Below, piece by piece: positions 1-7,854 of a stretch of DNA of 64,000 bases. The position numbers and the translations under genes are program-made. Each line of letters starts with the position of its first letter. Position 1 is the first letter of the stretch. The notes beneath the pieces are model-generated. The model had not been told where the DNA came from. It made no database searches and saw only the letters and a list, made by a program, of their open reading frames with translations. Location of the stretch: the NCBI RefSeq assembly GCF_041435115.1, contig NZ_CP108046.1, forward strand, positions 7,874,001 through 7,938,000, read 5' to 3'. The DNA is from Streptomyces sp. NBC_00289 (lineage in GTDB: Bacteria; Actinomycetota; Actinomycetes; Streptomycetales; Streptomycetaceae).

Positions 1-602
1 CGACCTTCATCAGAGCCATTTCGGAGATCGGGCGCCCGCTGGAGACCGAGGCGCCGATCACTCAGGTGTCGGTCGGGGTGGACTCGCTGAAGGGTGTCGA
101 GTCCAAGACGACGACGACCGTCGCCCTCGACTTCGGCCGCATCACGCTCGATCCCACGATCGCCCTGTACCTGTTCGGCACGCCCGGTCAGGACCGCTTC
201 TCGTTCCTGTGGGACGACCTGGTGGAGGGCGCGCTCGGCACGGTGATCCTCGCGGACACGCGGCGGATCGAGGAGTCTTTCCCGGCGGTCGACTACTTCG
301 AGCGGCAGCGGGCGCCGTTCGTCCTCGCGGTCAACCGGTTCGACGGAGCCGAACGGTTCGGACTCGCCGAGGTGCGGGCCGCGTTGGGACTGCGGTCCGA
401 GGTACCGGTACTGGAGTGCGATGCGCGGGACCGGACGTCCGTGCGGGATGTGCTGGGTGTGCTGATGAACCGGGTGGCGGGGGCGCGCGGCACCTCGCGA
501 CGGCCGGCGCTCGTCCCGCGTGAGCGCCCCGCGCCTCCGCGGACAGGTCCTGGTTCCTCGGTCAGTTCTTCAGTTCCGGCGGGGAGATCCGGGACTTCGT
601 GA
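1..602 (+). CDS. Conservon GTP/ATP-binding protein (CvnD-like), 5' truncated by window edge
   Basis: The gene enters from the left edge; the first in-frame codon is at position 3. The visible part reads TFIRAISE, which normally follows a P-loop lysine, then GVDSLKGVESKTTTTVALDFG, LYLFGTPGQDRF (a DxxG-like switch segment) and AVNRFDG (NKxD-like guanine-binding segment). This is the small GTPase-like last member of actinobacterial conservons, which sits with a sensor-like protein, a roadblock protein and a DUF742 protein in a membrane-associated signalling complex. The P-loop itself is outside the window. The last 40 or so residues are Pro/Ser/Arg-rich and not conserved in kind. The 3' end overlaps the convergent binding-protein gene by 41 bases. 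Confidence 0.85.
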   Translation, partial: TFIRAISEIGRPLETEAPITQVSVGVDSLKGVESKTTTTVALDFGRITLDPTIALYLFGTPGQDRFSFLWDDLVEGALGTVILADTRRIEESFPAVDYFERQRAPFVLAVNRFDGAERFGLAEVRAALGLRSEVPVLECDARDRTSVRDVLGVLMNRVAGARGTSRRPALVPRERPAPPRTGPGSSVSSSVPAGRSGTS

Positions 603-1515
603 TCGCCGAGCCCGTCGTGCCCCACTTCTTGAGGATCCTGTCGTACGTGCCGTCCGCGATGAGCTTGTTCACCGCCGCCTGGAAGGCCGGCGCCAGCTTC
701 GTGCCCTTCTTGAAGGCGAAGCCGACGTCGAGCCGGTGGAACTCGTTGAGGAACTTCACGCCCTCCTGCTGGGCGACCGCGTAGCGCAGGCCGTTGATCG
801 TGGACATCACGACGTCGCTGCGGCCCTGCTGGAGCGAGGACCAGATCGCCCCCGACTCGCTGTACGTCTGCACCTTGTACGCCTTCTCGCCCGCGTCGGC
901 GCAGAGGTGCTTGTTCTCCTCCAGCGTGGCCTCGAAGGTGGTGCCGGCGCCGGTCGCGATGTTCAGGCCGCACAGCTGCTTCAGGTCGGTGACCTTGCCG
1001 AGCTTGCTGTCCTTGCGGGTGGCGAAGCCCTGGCCGTCGTTGATGTAGGTGACGAAGTCGATCGTCTTGCGCCGCTCCTCGGTCACGCCGAAGTTGCTGG
1101 CGCCGAAGTCGTACTTGCCGCTGTCGAGGGCGGGCAGGATCGCCTCGAAACTCGCCTGTTCCGTCGTGAGTTTGATGCCCAGCACCTTGCCGACGGCGTG
1201 GGCGAAGTCGACGTCCTGACCGGTCAGGGTCTTGCCGTCGTCGAGGTACGTCGTCCCGGGCGGGGTGCCGCCGACGGCGACGGCGAGAGTGAGGCCTGTC
1301 ACGCCGGAGGGCAGCAGCCCGGCCGCCGCCTCGTCCTTCTGGATGGAGGAGACCACGTCCGTGGTGGGGATCTTGTCGGCCCTGGCCGCGGCGTTCGCGG
1401 TCCCGCCGGCGGCATCGTCCGAGCCGGAGCCGCACGCGGTGAGGAACAGGGCCGCCGAGGCGATCAGGGCGAAAGGTGCAAAAGGCTTATAACGGGCATG
1501 CGTCGACGTACGCAT
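562..1515 (-). CDS. ABC transporter substrate-binding lipoprotein, polar amino acid type
   Basis: A 317-residue extracytoplasmic binding protein of the SBP_bac_3 family (glutamine/cystine type). The N-terminus has basic residues, a hydrophobic stretch and a lipobox LTAC with the lipid-modified cysteine at residue 28. The body has the family segments GQDVDFAHAVGKVLG and, near the C-terminus, DRILKKWG. The ATG at 1515 is preceded at a good distance by AGGAGA, so I prefer it to upstream in-frame codons. It is transcribed away from the permease/ATPase genes that begin at 1944, and together they should form one importer. Upstream lie a leader peptide and a hairpin, which suggests that expression follows sulfur amino acid status. 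The substrate is inferred from the neighbouring monooxygenases and not from the protein itself. Confidence 0.9.
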   Translation of the reverse strand: MRTSTHARYKPFAPFALIASAALFLTACGSGSDDAAGGTANAAARADKIPTTDVVSSIQKDEAAAGLLPSGVTGLTLAVAVGGTPPGTTYLDDGKTLTGQDVDFAHAVGKVLGIKLTTEQASFEAILPALDSGKYDFGASNFGVTEERRKTIDFVTYINDGQGFATRKDSKLGKVTDLKQLCGLNIATGAGTTFEATLEENKHLCADAGEKAYKVQTYSESGAIWSSLQQGRSDVVMSTINGLRYAVAQQEGVKFLNEFHRLDVGFAFKKGTKLAPAFQAAVNKLIADGTYDRILKKWGTTGSAITKSRISPPELKN

Positions 1516-1619
1516 CGTGAGCGGTCTCCTGTGGCAGAAGGCGAGAAGCGCGAAGCGAGGGGGGAAAGGCGAGGGGAGGGCGCGCGTGTGAAGGCGGAAC
1601 GAGGAGGGAGAACGCGAAG

Positions 1620-1641
1620 GCGCCCTGGAGAACCAGGGCGC
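1620..1641 (-). terminator. Attenuator-like hairpin between leader peptide and binding-protein gene
   Basis: A perfect 9-bp stem (GCGCCCTGG / CCAGGGCGC) closes a 4-base loop. On the minus strand it is followed by a pyrimidine-rich run rather than a strict U-tract. It begins 13 bases after the leader-peptide stop codon and 104 bases before the binding-protein start, which is where an attenuator would sit. That it terminates transcription is inference. Confidence 0.5.
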
Positions 1642-1654
1642 GCAGGGGGTCAGC

Positions 1655-1726
1655 TCAACAGGAAGAGGACCACACGCGACCGAAGTCGATGTGGGAGCGC
1701 TTGACCAGCCACTGCTGTGGATGCAT
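1655..1726 (-). CDS. Putative regulatory leader peptide (RSHIDFGR motif, C-terminal Cys)
   Basis: A 23-residue open frame reading MHPQQWLVKRSHIDFGRV followed by WSSSC and a stop. The R-x-H-x-D-x-x-R pattern matches the short actinobacterial products annotated as putative leader peptides in front of sulfur-assimilation and ABC-transport genes, as I remember that family. The terminal cysteine codon directly before the stop fits a peptide whose translation senses cysteinyl-tRNA. A promoter-like pair at 1733-1761 would put the transcription start at or next to the ATG, so the message may be leaderless. A 9-bp hairpin follows the stop, then the binding-protein gene. Confidence 0.7.
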   Translation of the reverse strand: MHPQQWLVKRSHIDFGRVWSSSC

Positions 1727-1732
1727 GGGCCA

Positions 1733-1761
1733 AGTGGAACAGGCATCCGGTGGTGAGTCAA
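1733..1761 (-). promoter_or_regulatory. Promoter for leader peptide and binding-protein gene
   Basis: On the minus strand TTGACT (1756-1761) and TCCACT (1733-1738) are separated by 17 bases. The predicted start falls near 1726, the A of the leader-peptide ATG. The -10 match is weak, so this is a prediction from spacing and position. Confidence 0.4.
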
Positions 1762-1797
1762 CCGACTTGAGACGTGCTGCCCACAGTCTGGACATCC

Positions 1798-1828
1798 TTG
1801 ACAGCGGGGGGAAACGCCACCGTACTCT
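1798..1828 (+). promoter_or_regulatory. Possible promoter of the permease operon
   Basis: A consensus TTGACA at 1798-1803 is followed 19 bases later by TACTCT at 1823-1828. The spacer is longer than usual. It lies about 115 bases upstream of the permease start, in the divergent intergenic region, leaving room for a regulated leader. Confidence 0.35.
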
Positions 1829-1943
1829 CGGTGCACGGCCCTGCTGAGGGGCTCGGCCGTGACAACGCCGCGCAGCACGTTCGACGCGCTTCCGTGTGAA
1901 GGCACCACCCGTGTTCGACTGACTCGATGTCACGGAGCCTTCC

Positions 1944-2801
1944 ATGTCTTCCGACACCCTCGCCAAAGCCCCCGCCGCACCGGACATACCCGAGGACGCG
2001 GACTCCCTGCGGATCGTCCCGCAACGCCGTCTCGGCCAGTGGACGGCCGCTGTCGTCGTCGTCCTGCTGCTGGCTCTCACCGTCAACTCGGTACTGCGCA
2101 ACGAGGCGTTCCAGTGGGACGTCGTCGCCGACTACTTCACCTCGGACGCCGTGCTGCGCGGGCTGTGGCTCACCCTGTGGCTGACCGCGGTCGTCATGGT
2201 GCTCGGCTTCGCGCTGGGCGCGCTGCTCGCCGCCTTCCGCCTGTCGGCCAACCCGGTCCTGCGCGCGGTGAGTTGGGGGTACGTCTGGCTGTTCCGGTCG
2301 ATCCCGATCCTGGTGCAGCTGCTGCTGTGGTTCAACATCGGGGCGCTGTACCCGCAGATCCTCGGGGTGAAGACGGTCAACCTGCTGGGTCCGGTCACCG
2401 TCGCGGTCATCGGGCTGACGCTGCACGAGGCCGCGTACGCCGCCGAGGTGGTCCGCGGCGGCATCCTCTCCGTCGACCGCGGTCAGATCGAGGCCGCTCA
2501 GGCCCTCGGGCTGAGCCGGTGGCGCCGCTGGTGGCGGATCGTGCTCCCGCAGGCGATGCGGTCCATCGTGCCGCCGGCCGGGAACATGCTGATCGGCACA
2601 CTCAAGGGCACCTCGATCGTCAGCGTCATCGCCGTGCAGGACCTGCTCTACTCGGTGCAGCTCGTCTACCACCGCACCTACCAGGTCATCCCGCTGCTGA
2701 TGGTGGCCACCGTCTGGTACACGGTCGTCACCTCGGTGCTCGGCATCGGCCAGTACTACGTGGAGAAGCACTACGCCCGCGGGTCGGAGCGCGTCCGATG
2801 A
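1944..2801 (+). CDS. Amino acid ABC transporter permease
   Basis: A 285-residue integral membrane protein of the HisM/GlnP type. It has several hydrophobic segments and the cytoplasmic EAA loop (residues about 155-205) reading HEAAYAAEVVRGGI, then GQIEAAQALG and the ending LPQAMRSIVPP, which docks on the ATPase. GGAG lies eight bases before the ATG at 1944. The next gene starts inside its stop codon (ATGA), so the two are translationally coupled. It should work with the binding protein at 562-1515 and the ATPase at 4612-5373 as a polar amino acid importer, with a single permease probably forming a homodimer. Confidence 0.92.
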   Translation: MSSDTLAKAPAAPDIPEDADSLRIVPQRRLGQWTAAVVVVLLLALTVNSVLRNEAFQWDVVADYFTSDAVLRGLWLTLWLTAVVMVLGFALGALLAAFRLSANPVLRAVSWGYVWLFRSIPILVQLLLWFNIGALYPQILGVKTVNLLGPVTVAVIGLTLHEAAYAAEVVRGGILSVDRGQIEAAQALGLSRWRRWWRIVLPQAMRSIVPPAGNMLIGTLKGTSIVSVIAVQDLLYSVQLVYHRTYQVIPLLMVATVWYTVVTSVLGIGQYYVEKHYARGSERVR

Positions 2802-4567
2802 GGCCCTCGCTGGTGATCGTCGGGGCCGGGCCGCGGGGGACCGGTCTCGTCGAGCGGATCGCCGCCAACGCGGCCGAGCTGTACGCCGGTTCGGAGCTCG
2901 ACATCCATCTGGTCGACCCCTTTCCGCCGGGCGCCGGCCGCATCTGGCGCGAGGAGCAGTCGCCGCTGCTGTGGATGAACTCGCACGCCGAGGACGTCAC
3001 CATGTTCACCGACGAGACGGTGGACATGGCCGGGCCCGTGCACCCGGGACCCACCCTGCACGAGTGGGCGGGCATCGACGGCGCCACCTTCGCGGACCGG
3101 CAGCTCCAGGGCTCCTACCTGCGCTGGGTGCACGAGCGGGCCGTGGCCGCGCTGCCCGCGTCCGTCACCGTCCACCACCACCCGTGCCGCGCGCTGCGCG
3201 TCGGCGGGCCCCGGGAGGGACGCCAGCAGGTCTGGCTGGAGGACCGCCCGCGCCCGCTTCTCGCCGACCTCGTGATCCTCACCCTCGGCCACCTCGACGC
3301 GGAACTGGACGAGGAACAGAAACAGTTGGTCGCCTACGCGGCCCGCAACGACCTCGTGCACATCCCGCCCGACTTCACCGCCGACAGTGACCTGTCCGCG
3401 CTCGCGCCCGGCGAACCCGTCCTCGTCCGGGGCTTCGGGCTCGCCTTCGTCGACCTGATGGCGCTGCTCACGGAGGGCCGGGGCGGACGCTACGAGACCG
3501 GCGTCGACGGCGAGTTGACGTACCACCCGTCCGGGCGGGAACCCGTGCTGCACGTCGGCTCGCGACGCGGAGTGCCGTACCACTCGAAGATCGGCTACGA
3601 CTGGACCGGTGAACGGCCGCCGCTGCCCCGGTTCTTCGGGCCCGCCGAGGTCGGCGCGCTGCTCGCCCGGCCGGACCGCCCCGACTTCCGGCGTGACGTG
3701 TGGCCGCTGGTGGAGAAGGAGCTCGGCTTCGCCCACTACCACCGGCTGTTCGCGGCCCATCCCGAGCGGACCCGGATGGCCTGGACCGACTTCGACGAGA
3801 AGTACGCGGCCGCCGACGTGGCGGAACGCGAGACCCTCGTCGTCTCCGCCGTACCCGATCCGGCCGACCGGCTCGACCTCGCCGCCCTCGACCATCCGCT
3901 GGACGGGGTGCGGTACACCTCGTACGACGCCTTCCAGGACGGCCTGCGCGGCTGGGTCGAGGAGGACCTGAGACGACGCCACGACCCCACGCACAGCCCC
4001 GACCAGGCGGTGTTCTTCGGACTGCTGTCGGTCTACGGCCAGCTGGTCCGGCTCGGTGACATCGGCCCCTGGTGGCACGGCTTCTTCAGCTACCTGGCCT
4101 CGGGACCGCCCGGCCCCCGGCTGCGGCAGATGCTCGCGCTGTCGCGTGCGGGTGTCCTCGGCTTCCTGGGCGCCGACATGACCGTCGCCGCCGAGGACGG
4201 GGTGTTCCGGGCGTCGAGCCCCACCGTGCCGGGCCACGTCGTCGAGGCCCGGGCGCTGGTGGAGGCGCGGCTGCCGAGCCCCACCGTCGAGCGGGCCCGC
4301 GACACCCTGCTGCGGGAGCTGTACGAGGACGGGGCCGCCGCGACCCCCGACGGACTGCTGTCCGTGGACCCCGCCGACGGACGGGTCCTCGACCGGTCCG
4401 GGCGGCCGCACCCACGGCGGTTCGCGCTCGGACCGCACACCGACGGGCGGGGCTCCGGCGCCTTCACCCGGCCGCGCACCGGCGGACCGGCGTTCCGGCA
4501 GAACGACGCCACCGCGCGGGCCGCGCTGGCGTTTCTGCGGGCGCTCGCGTGTCGCACCGCCGCGTAG
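2798..4567 (+). CDS. FAD/NAD(P)-binding protein (NAD_binding_9-like)
   Basis: A 589-residue protein with a dinucleotide-binding GAGPRGTG loop at residues 9-16 after a beta strand, followed by ELDIHLVDPFPPGAGRIWR, where the acidic end of the second strand is expected. It resembles the FAD-NAD(P)-binding family (PF13454 type) of poorly characterised flavoproteins. It is embedded between the permease and ATPase genes of an importer and followed by two FMN-dependent monooxygenases, so it is probably a catabolic oxidoreductase acting on the imported compound or a partner of the monooxygenases. Its ATG overlaps the permease stop codon. The exact reaction is not known to me. Confidence 0.8.
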   Translation: MRPSLVIVGAGPRGTGLVERIAANAAELYAGSELDIHLVDPFPPGAGRIWREEQSPLLWMNSHAEDVTMFTDETVDMAGPVHPGPTLHEWAGIDGATFADRQLQGSYLRWVHERAVAALPASVTVHHHPCRALRVGGPREGRQQVWLEDRPRPLLADLVILTLGHLDAELDEEQKQLVAYAARNDLVHIPPDFTADSDLSALAPGEPVLVRGFGLAFVDLMALLTEGRGGRYETGVDGELTYHPSGREPVLHVGSRRGVPYHSKIGYDWTGERPPLPRFFGPAEVGALLARPDRPDFRRDVWPLVEKELGFAHYHRLFAAHPERTRMAWTDFDEKYAAADVAERETLVVSAVPDPADRLDLAALDHPLDGVRYTSYDAFQDGLRGWVEEDLRRRHDPTHSPDQAVFFGLLSVYGQLVRLGDIGPWWHGFFSYLASGPPGPRLRQMLALSRAGVLGFLGADMTVAAEDGVFRASSPTVPGHVVEARALVEARLPSPTVERARDTLLRELYEDGAAATPDGLLSVDPADGRVLDRSGRPHPRRFALGPHTDGRGSGAFTRPRTGGPAFRQNDATARAALAFLRALACRTAA

Positions 4568-4611
4568 GCCGTGTCCGCCCCCCATTTCCACGTCACCGAA
4601 GGAACCCCGCG

Positions 4612-5373
4612 ATGAGCGTCATGGTCGACATCAGGTCCGTCCACAAGAGCTTCGGCTCCCTCGAGGTGCTCAAGGGCATCGACCTCGCCGTGCGGAGCGG
4701 CGAGGTCACCGTCGTCCTCGGCCCCTCCGGCTCCGGCAAGTCGACGCTGCTGCGCACCATCAACCACCTGGAGAAGGTGGACCGCGGAGTGATCAGCGTG
4801 GACGGCGTCCTGGTCGGCTACCGGCGCTCGGGGGACAAGCTCCACGAACTGCGTGAACGCGAGGTGCTCAGACAGCGCACGCAGATCGGCTTCGTCTTCC
4901 AGAACTTCAACCTGTTCCCGCACCTCACGGTGCTCGACAACGTCGTCGAGGCACCCGTCGCCGCGCTGAAGCGGCCCCGCCGGGACGCCGTCGAGGCCGC
5001 GCGCCGGCTGCTGGACCGGGTGGGGCTCGCCGACAAGACCGACGCCTACCCCCGGCAGCTGTCCGGCGGTCAGCAGCAGCGCGTCGCCATCGCCCGCGCC
5101 CTGGCGCTGGAACCCAAGCTGCTCCTCTTCGACGAACCGACCTCCGCGCTCGACCCCGAGCTGGTCGGTGAGGTCCTCGACGTCATCAAGGACCTAGCCC
5201 ACCAGGGCACCACGATGATCGTCGTCACGCACGAGATCGGCTTCGCCCGCGAGGTCGCCGACACGGTTGTGTTCATGGACGACGGGCGCGTCGTCGAGCA
5301 GGGCGCCCCCGGGGACGTGCTCGACGCGCCACGGCACGAGCGGACGCGGGCGTTCCTCTCCAAGGTTCTCTGA
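4612..5373 (+). CDS. Amino acid ABC transporter ATP-binding protein
   Basis: A 253-residue ATPase with Walker A GPSGSGKST, the Q-loop segment FVFQNFNLFPHLTV, signature LSGGQQQR, Walker B LLLFDEPTSALDPE and the switch histidine in VVTHE. The subtype is that of GlnQ/HisP, matching the polar amino acid permease upstream. AAGGAA precedes the ATG at 4612; an ATG three codons later (4621) is an alternative start. It is the fourth component of the importer and is followed by a 51-base gap to the first monooxygenase, so the whole set is likely one operon. Confidence 0.93.
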   Translation: MSVMVDIRSVHKSFGSLEVLKGIDLAVRSGEVTVVLGPSGSGKSTLLRTINHLEKVDRGVISVDGVLVGYRRSGDKLHELREREVLRQRTQIGFVFQNFNLFPHLTVLDNVVEAPVAALKRPRRDAVEAARRLLDRVGLADKTDAYPRQLSGGQQQRVAIARALALEPKLLLFDEPTSALDPELVGEVLDVIKDLAHQGTTMIVVTHEIGFAREVADTVVFMDDGRVVEQGAPGDVLDAPRHERTRAFLSKVL

Positions 5374-5424
5374 GCCCGCGTCGGACACGGTCCCGACGGG
5401 GCCCGCATCAGAAGGGTTTCCCCC

Positions 5425-6504
5425 ATGACCTCCAAGCCCGGCCGGGCGCTGCTGCACCTGGCCGCCGCCGTCGACCAGCGGACGGCGTACGACGCCGGTT
5501 CCCACGTCGAGCTGGCGCGGCTCGCCGAACGCGGCGGCCTCGACTTCGTGACGCTGGACGACACCTTCGCCCGCCCCGGCCCCGACGCGCTCGCCGTCCT
5601 GGCCCGGGTGGCGCCGGCCACGCGCCGGATCGGTCTGGTGCCGACCGTCACGACCACCCACACCGAGCCCTTCCACGTGCAGGCGGCCGTCGCGACCCTC
5701 GACTGGGTCAGCCGCGGCCGGGCCGGCTGGCGGCTGGACGTGTCGACGACCGAGGGAGAGGCCCGCCTCTTCGGCCGCCGGCACGCCGCCCCCGCCGACG
5801 ACCTGTGGCAGGAGGCGGGCGAAGTCGCCGACGTGGCCGCCCGGTTGTGGGACAGCTGGGAGGACGACGCCGAGATCCGGGACGTGAGCACCGGCCGTTT
5901 CGTCGACCGGGACAAGCTGCACCACGTCGACTTCACCGGCTCCGCCTTCTCGGTCAGGGGCCCCTCGATCGTGCCGCGCCCCCCGCAGGGTCATCCCGTC
6001 CGGGTGGTCGACGCCACCGAGGGCCACGCCCGGGCGACCGCGGCCCGGTACGCCGACGTGGCGCTCGTACGGTCGGTGAGCTTCGCGCAGGCCGGCGCCG
6101 TACGCGAGCAACTGCGCGACACCGCCGCGGCGTTCGGACGCCGTCCCGACGAGCTGCGGGTCCTGGCGAGCCTCGCTGTCGACCTCGGCGACGGGGAGCA
6201 CGCGGCCGAGCCGGGCCACGGCGGGGGCGGCCCCCGGCAGACCGCGCAGGGCCCGCTCTACCGCGGCGGCCCCGTCGACCTCGCGGAACTGATCGCCGCC
6301 TGGCACGCGGAGGGCGCCGTCGACGGCTTCCACTTCACGCCGGTCCAGCCGCGCCGGGACCTGGAGCGACTGGTCAACGGGACGGTGGCCCTGCTCCAGC
6401 ACCGGGGCCTGTTCCGCACCTTCTACCCGGGCAGCACGCTCAGGGAGCACCTGGGTCTCGCCAGACCCGCCAACCGGTACGCCGTGACGGGGCGAGCGTC
6501 ATGA
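5425..6504 (+). CDS. LLM-class flavin-dependent monooxygenase
   Basis: A 359-residue luciferase-like (F420/FMN) TIM-barrel oxygenase. Recognisable pieces are LARLAERGGLDFVTLDD near residue 35, the barrel segment IGLVPTVTTTHTEPFHVQAAVATLDWVS (about 72-99) with its SRGRAGW continuation, and a C-terminal FRTFYPGSTLREHLGL. The last segment is closely echoed in the next protein (FRTAYRGATLRSHLGL), so the two genes look like old paralogues. It probably oxidises a carbon-sulfur or carbon-nitrogen bond in the imported substrate using reduced flavin. AGAAGGG precedes the ATG. The 3' end overlaps the next gene by four bases. Confidence 0.88.
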   Translation: MTSKPGRALLHLAAAVDQRTAYDAGSHVELARLAERGGLDFVTLDDTFARPGPDALAVLARVAPATRRIGLVPTVTTTHTEPFHVQAAVATLDWVSRGRAGWRLDVSTTEGEARLFGRRHAAPADDLWQEAGEVADVAARLWDSWEDDAEIRDVSTGRFVDRDKLHHVDFTGSAFSVRGPSIVPRPPQGHPVRVVDATEGHARATAARYADVALVRSVSFAQAGAVREQLRDTAAAFGRRPDELRVLASLAVDLGDGEHAAEPGHGGGGPRQTAQGPLYRGGPVDLAELIAAWHAEGAVDGFHFTPVQPRRDLERLVNGTVALLQHRGLFRTFYPGSTLREHLGLARPANRYAVTGRAS

Positions 6505-7835
6505 CCGTACGGACCGGCGCCTCGCGCAGGCAGATCCACCTCGCGGCGCACTTCCCGGGCGTCGACGACGCCACCGTCTGGGGCGATCCGGGCTTCCGGT
6601 CCCCGATCGAGTTCTCCTCCCTCGAGCACCTCGCCCGCACGGCCGAACGCGGACTCTTCGACTTCTTCCTCCTCGCCGGGGAACCGCGGCTGCGCGAACA
6701 CAAGGGCCGCATCCACGATCTGGACGTGGTCGGGCGCCCGGAGCCGATCACCGTGCTCAACGCCCTGGCCGCCGTCACCGAGCGGCTCGGGCTCGCCGCC
6801 GCGGTCGACGCGACCTTCAGCGAGCCCTACGACCTGGCCCGCAGGCTGGCCACCCTGGACCACCTCAGTGGCGGCCGGGCCGCCTGGAACCCGGTGACCT
6901 CTCCCGACGCCTTCACCGGCGAGAACTTCCGGAGTGGCGGCTTCCCCGACCGGGCCGACCTTCCCGACTCCCGGCTTCGCCCCAGCGGAGGGGTCGCCCT
7001 CACGCGAGCCGCCGAGTTCGTCGACACCGCACGGGAGCTGTGGGGCTCCTGGACAGCGCAGGGCGTGTCGCGGCCGTTCGCGCACCGCGGGCGGCACTTC
7101 GACATCGCGGGCGAGTTCGGCGTGCCGCGTTCCCCGCAGGGGCACCCGGTGGTCATCCAGGCGGACGACTCGGACGAGGGGCGGGAGTTCGCCGCGCGGG
7201 CGGCCGACGTGATCTTCACGCGGCACGGCACGCTGGAGGCCGGCCGCTCCTTCCACGCCGACGTGAAGCGACGCCTGGAGAGATACGGCCGTACTCCGGA
7301 CGACCTGAAGATCATGTCCGGTGTCACCGTCGTCCTGGGCGACACCGCCGCCGAGGCGCGGGAGAAGGCCTCCGAGATCAGGCGGCGGCAGGTCTCCCCG
7401 CAGAACGCGATCACCACGCTGGAGCAGATCTGGGGGACCGACCTCTCCGCGTACGACCCCGACGGACCGCTGCCCGACACCGATCCGGTGCCGCAACCGG
7501 CGATCACCGAGGGGCTGACCCGGCGCGGCGACACCGTCGCGATCGCCGAGAAGTGGCGGGCCCTGTCGAAGGAGAAGGGACTGTCCATCCGGCAGACCGT
7601 GATCGAGGAGGGCGGCCGGCAGTCCTTCGTCGGGACCCCCGAGGCGGTCGCCGCCGAACTCGATGAGTTCGTGCAGCGGGACGCCGCCGACGGCTTCGTT
7701 CTCGTACCGCATCTCACGCCCGGCGGACTCGACGAGTTCGTGGACCGGGTGGTGCCGCTGCTCCAGGAACGCGGCTCGTTCCGCACGGCCTACCGGGGCG
7801 CCACTCTCCGCTCTCACCTGGGGCTCTCCGTATGA
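6501..7835 (+). CDS. FMN-dependent monooxygenase, NtaA/SnaA/DszA family
   Basis: A 444-residue member of the NtaA/SnaA/DszA branch of the LLM superfamily. Signature stretches are a start near QIHLAAHFPG, then FFLLAGEP, LDHLSGGRAAWNPVTS at residues about 120-135 and PRSPQGHPV near 210. Family members use FMNH2 from a separate reductase to hydroxylate or desulfurise substrates such as nitrilotriacetate and dibenzothiophene sulfone. Bacillus YtnJ, from the same branch, works in S-(2-succino)cysteine breakdown alongside amino acid ABC transporters, which is the closest parallel I know for this gene arrangement. No flavin reductase is visible here. ATGA overlap with the previous gene indicates coupling. 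Confidence 0.88.
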   Translation: MTVRTGASRRQIHLAAHFPGVDDATVWGDPGFRSPIEFSSLEHLARTAERGLFDFFLLAGEPRLREHKGRIHDLDVVGRPEPITVLNALAAVTERLGLAAAVDATFSEPYDLARRLATLDHLSGGRAAWNPVTSPDAFTGENFRSGGFPDRADLPDSRLRPSGGVALTRAAEFVDTARELWGSWTAQGVSRPFAHRGRHFDIAGEFGVPRSPQGHPVVIQADDSDEGREFAARAADVIFTRHGTLEAGRSFHADVKRRLERYGRTPDDLKIMSGVTVVLGDTAAEAREKASEIRRRQVSPQNAITTLEQIWGTDLSAYDPDGPLPDTDPVPQPAITEGLTRRGDTVAIAEKWRALSKEKGLSIRQTVIEEGGRQSFVGTPEAVAAELDEFVQRDAADGFVLVPHLTPGGLDEFVDRVVPLLQERGSFRTAYRGATLRSHLGLSV

Positions 7836-7854
7836 ACAGGGAAAGGTTGACCAC

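Noticed and set aside
1810..1880. Possible second leader peptide on the plus strand before the permease gene (a short frame with QHVRRASV)
   Set aside because: It lacks the R-x-H-x-D-x-x-R pattern and has no plausible start, so it is not comparable with the minus-strand leader peptide.
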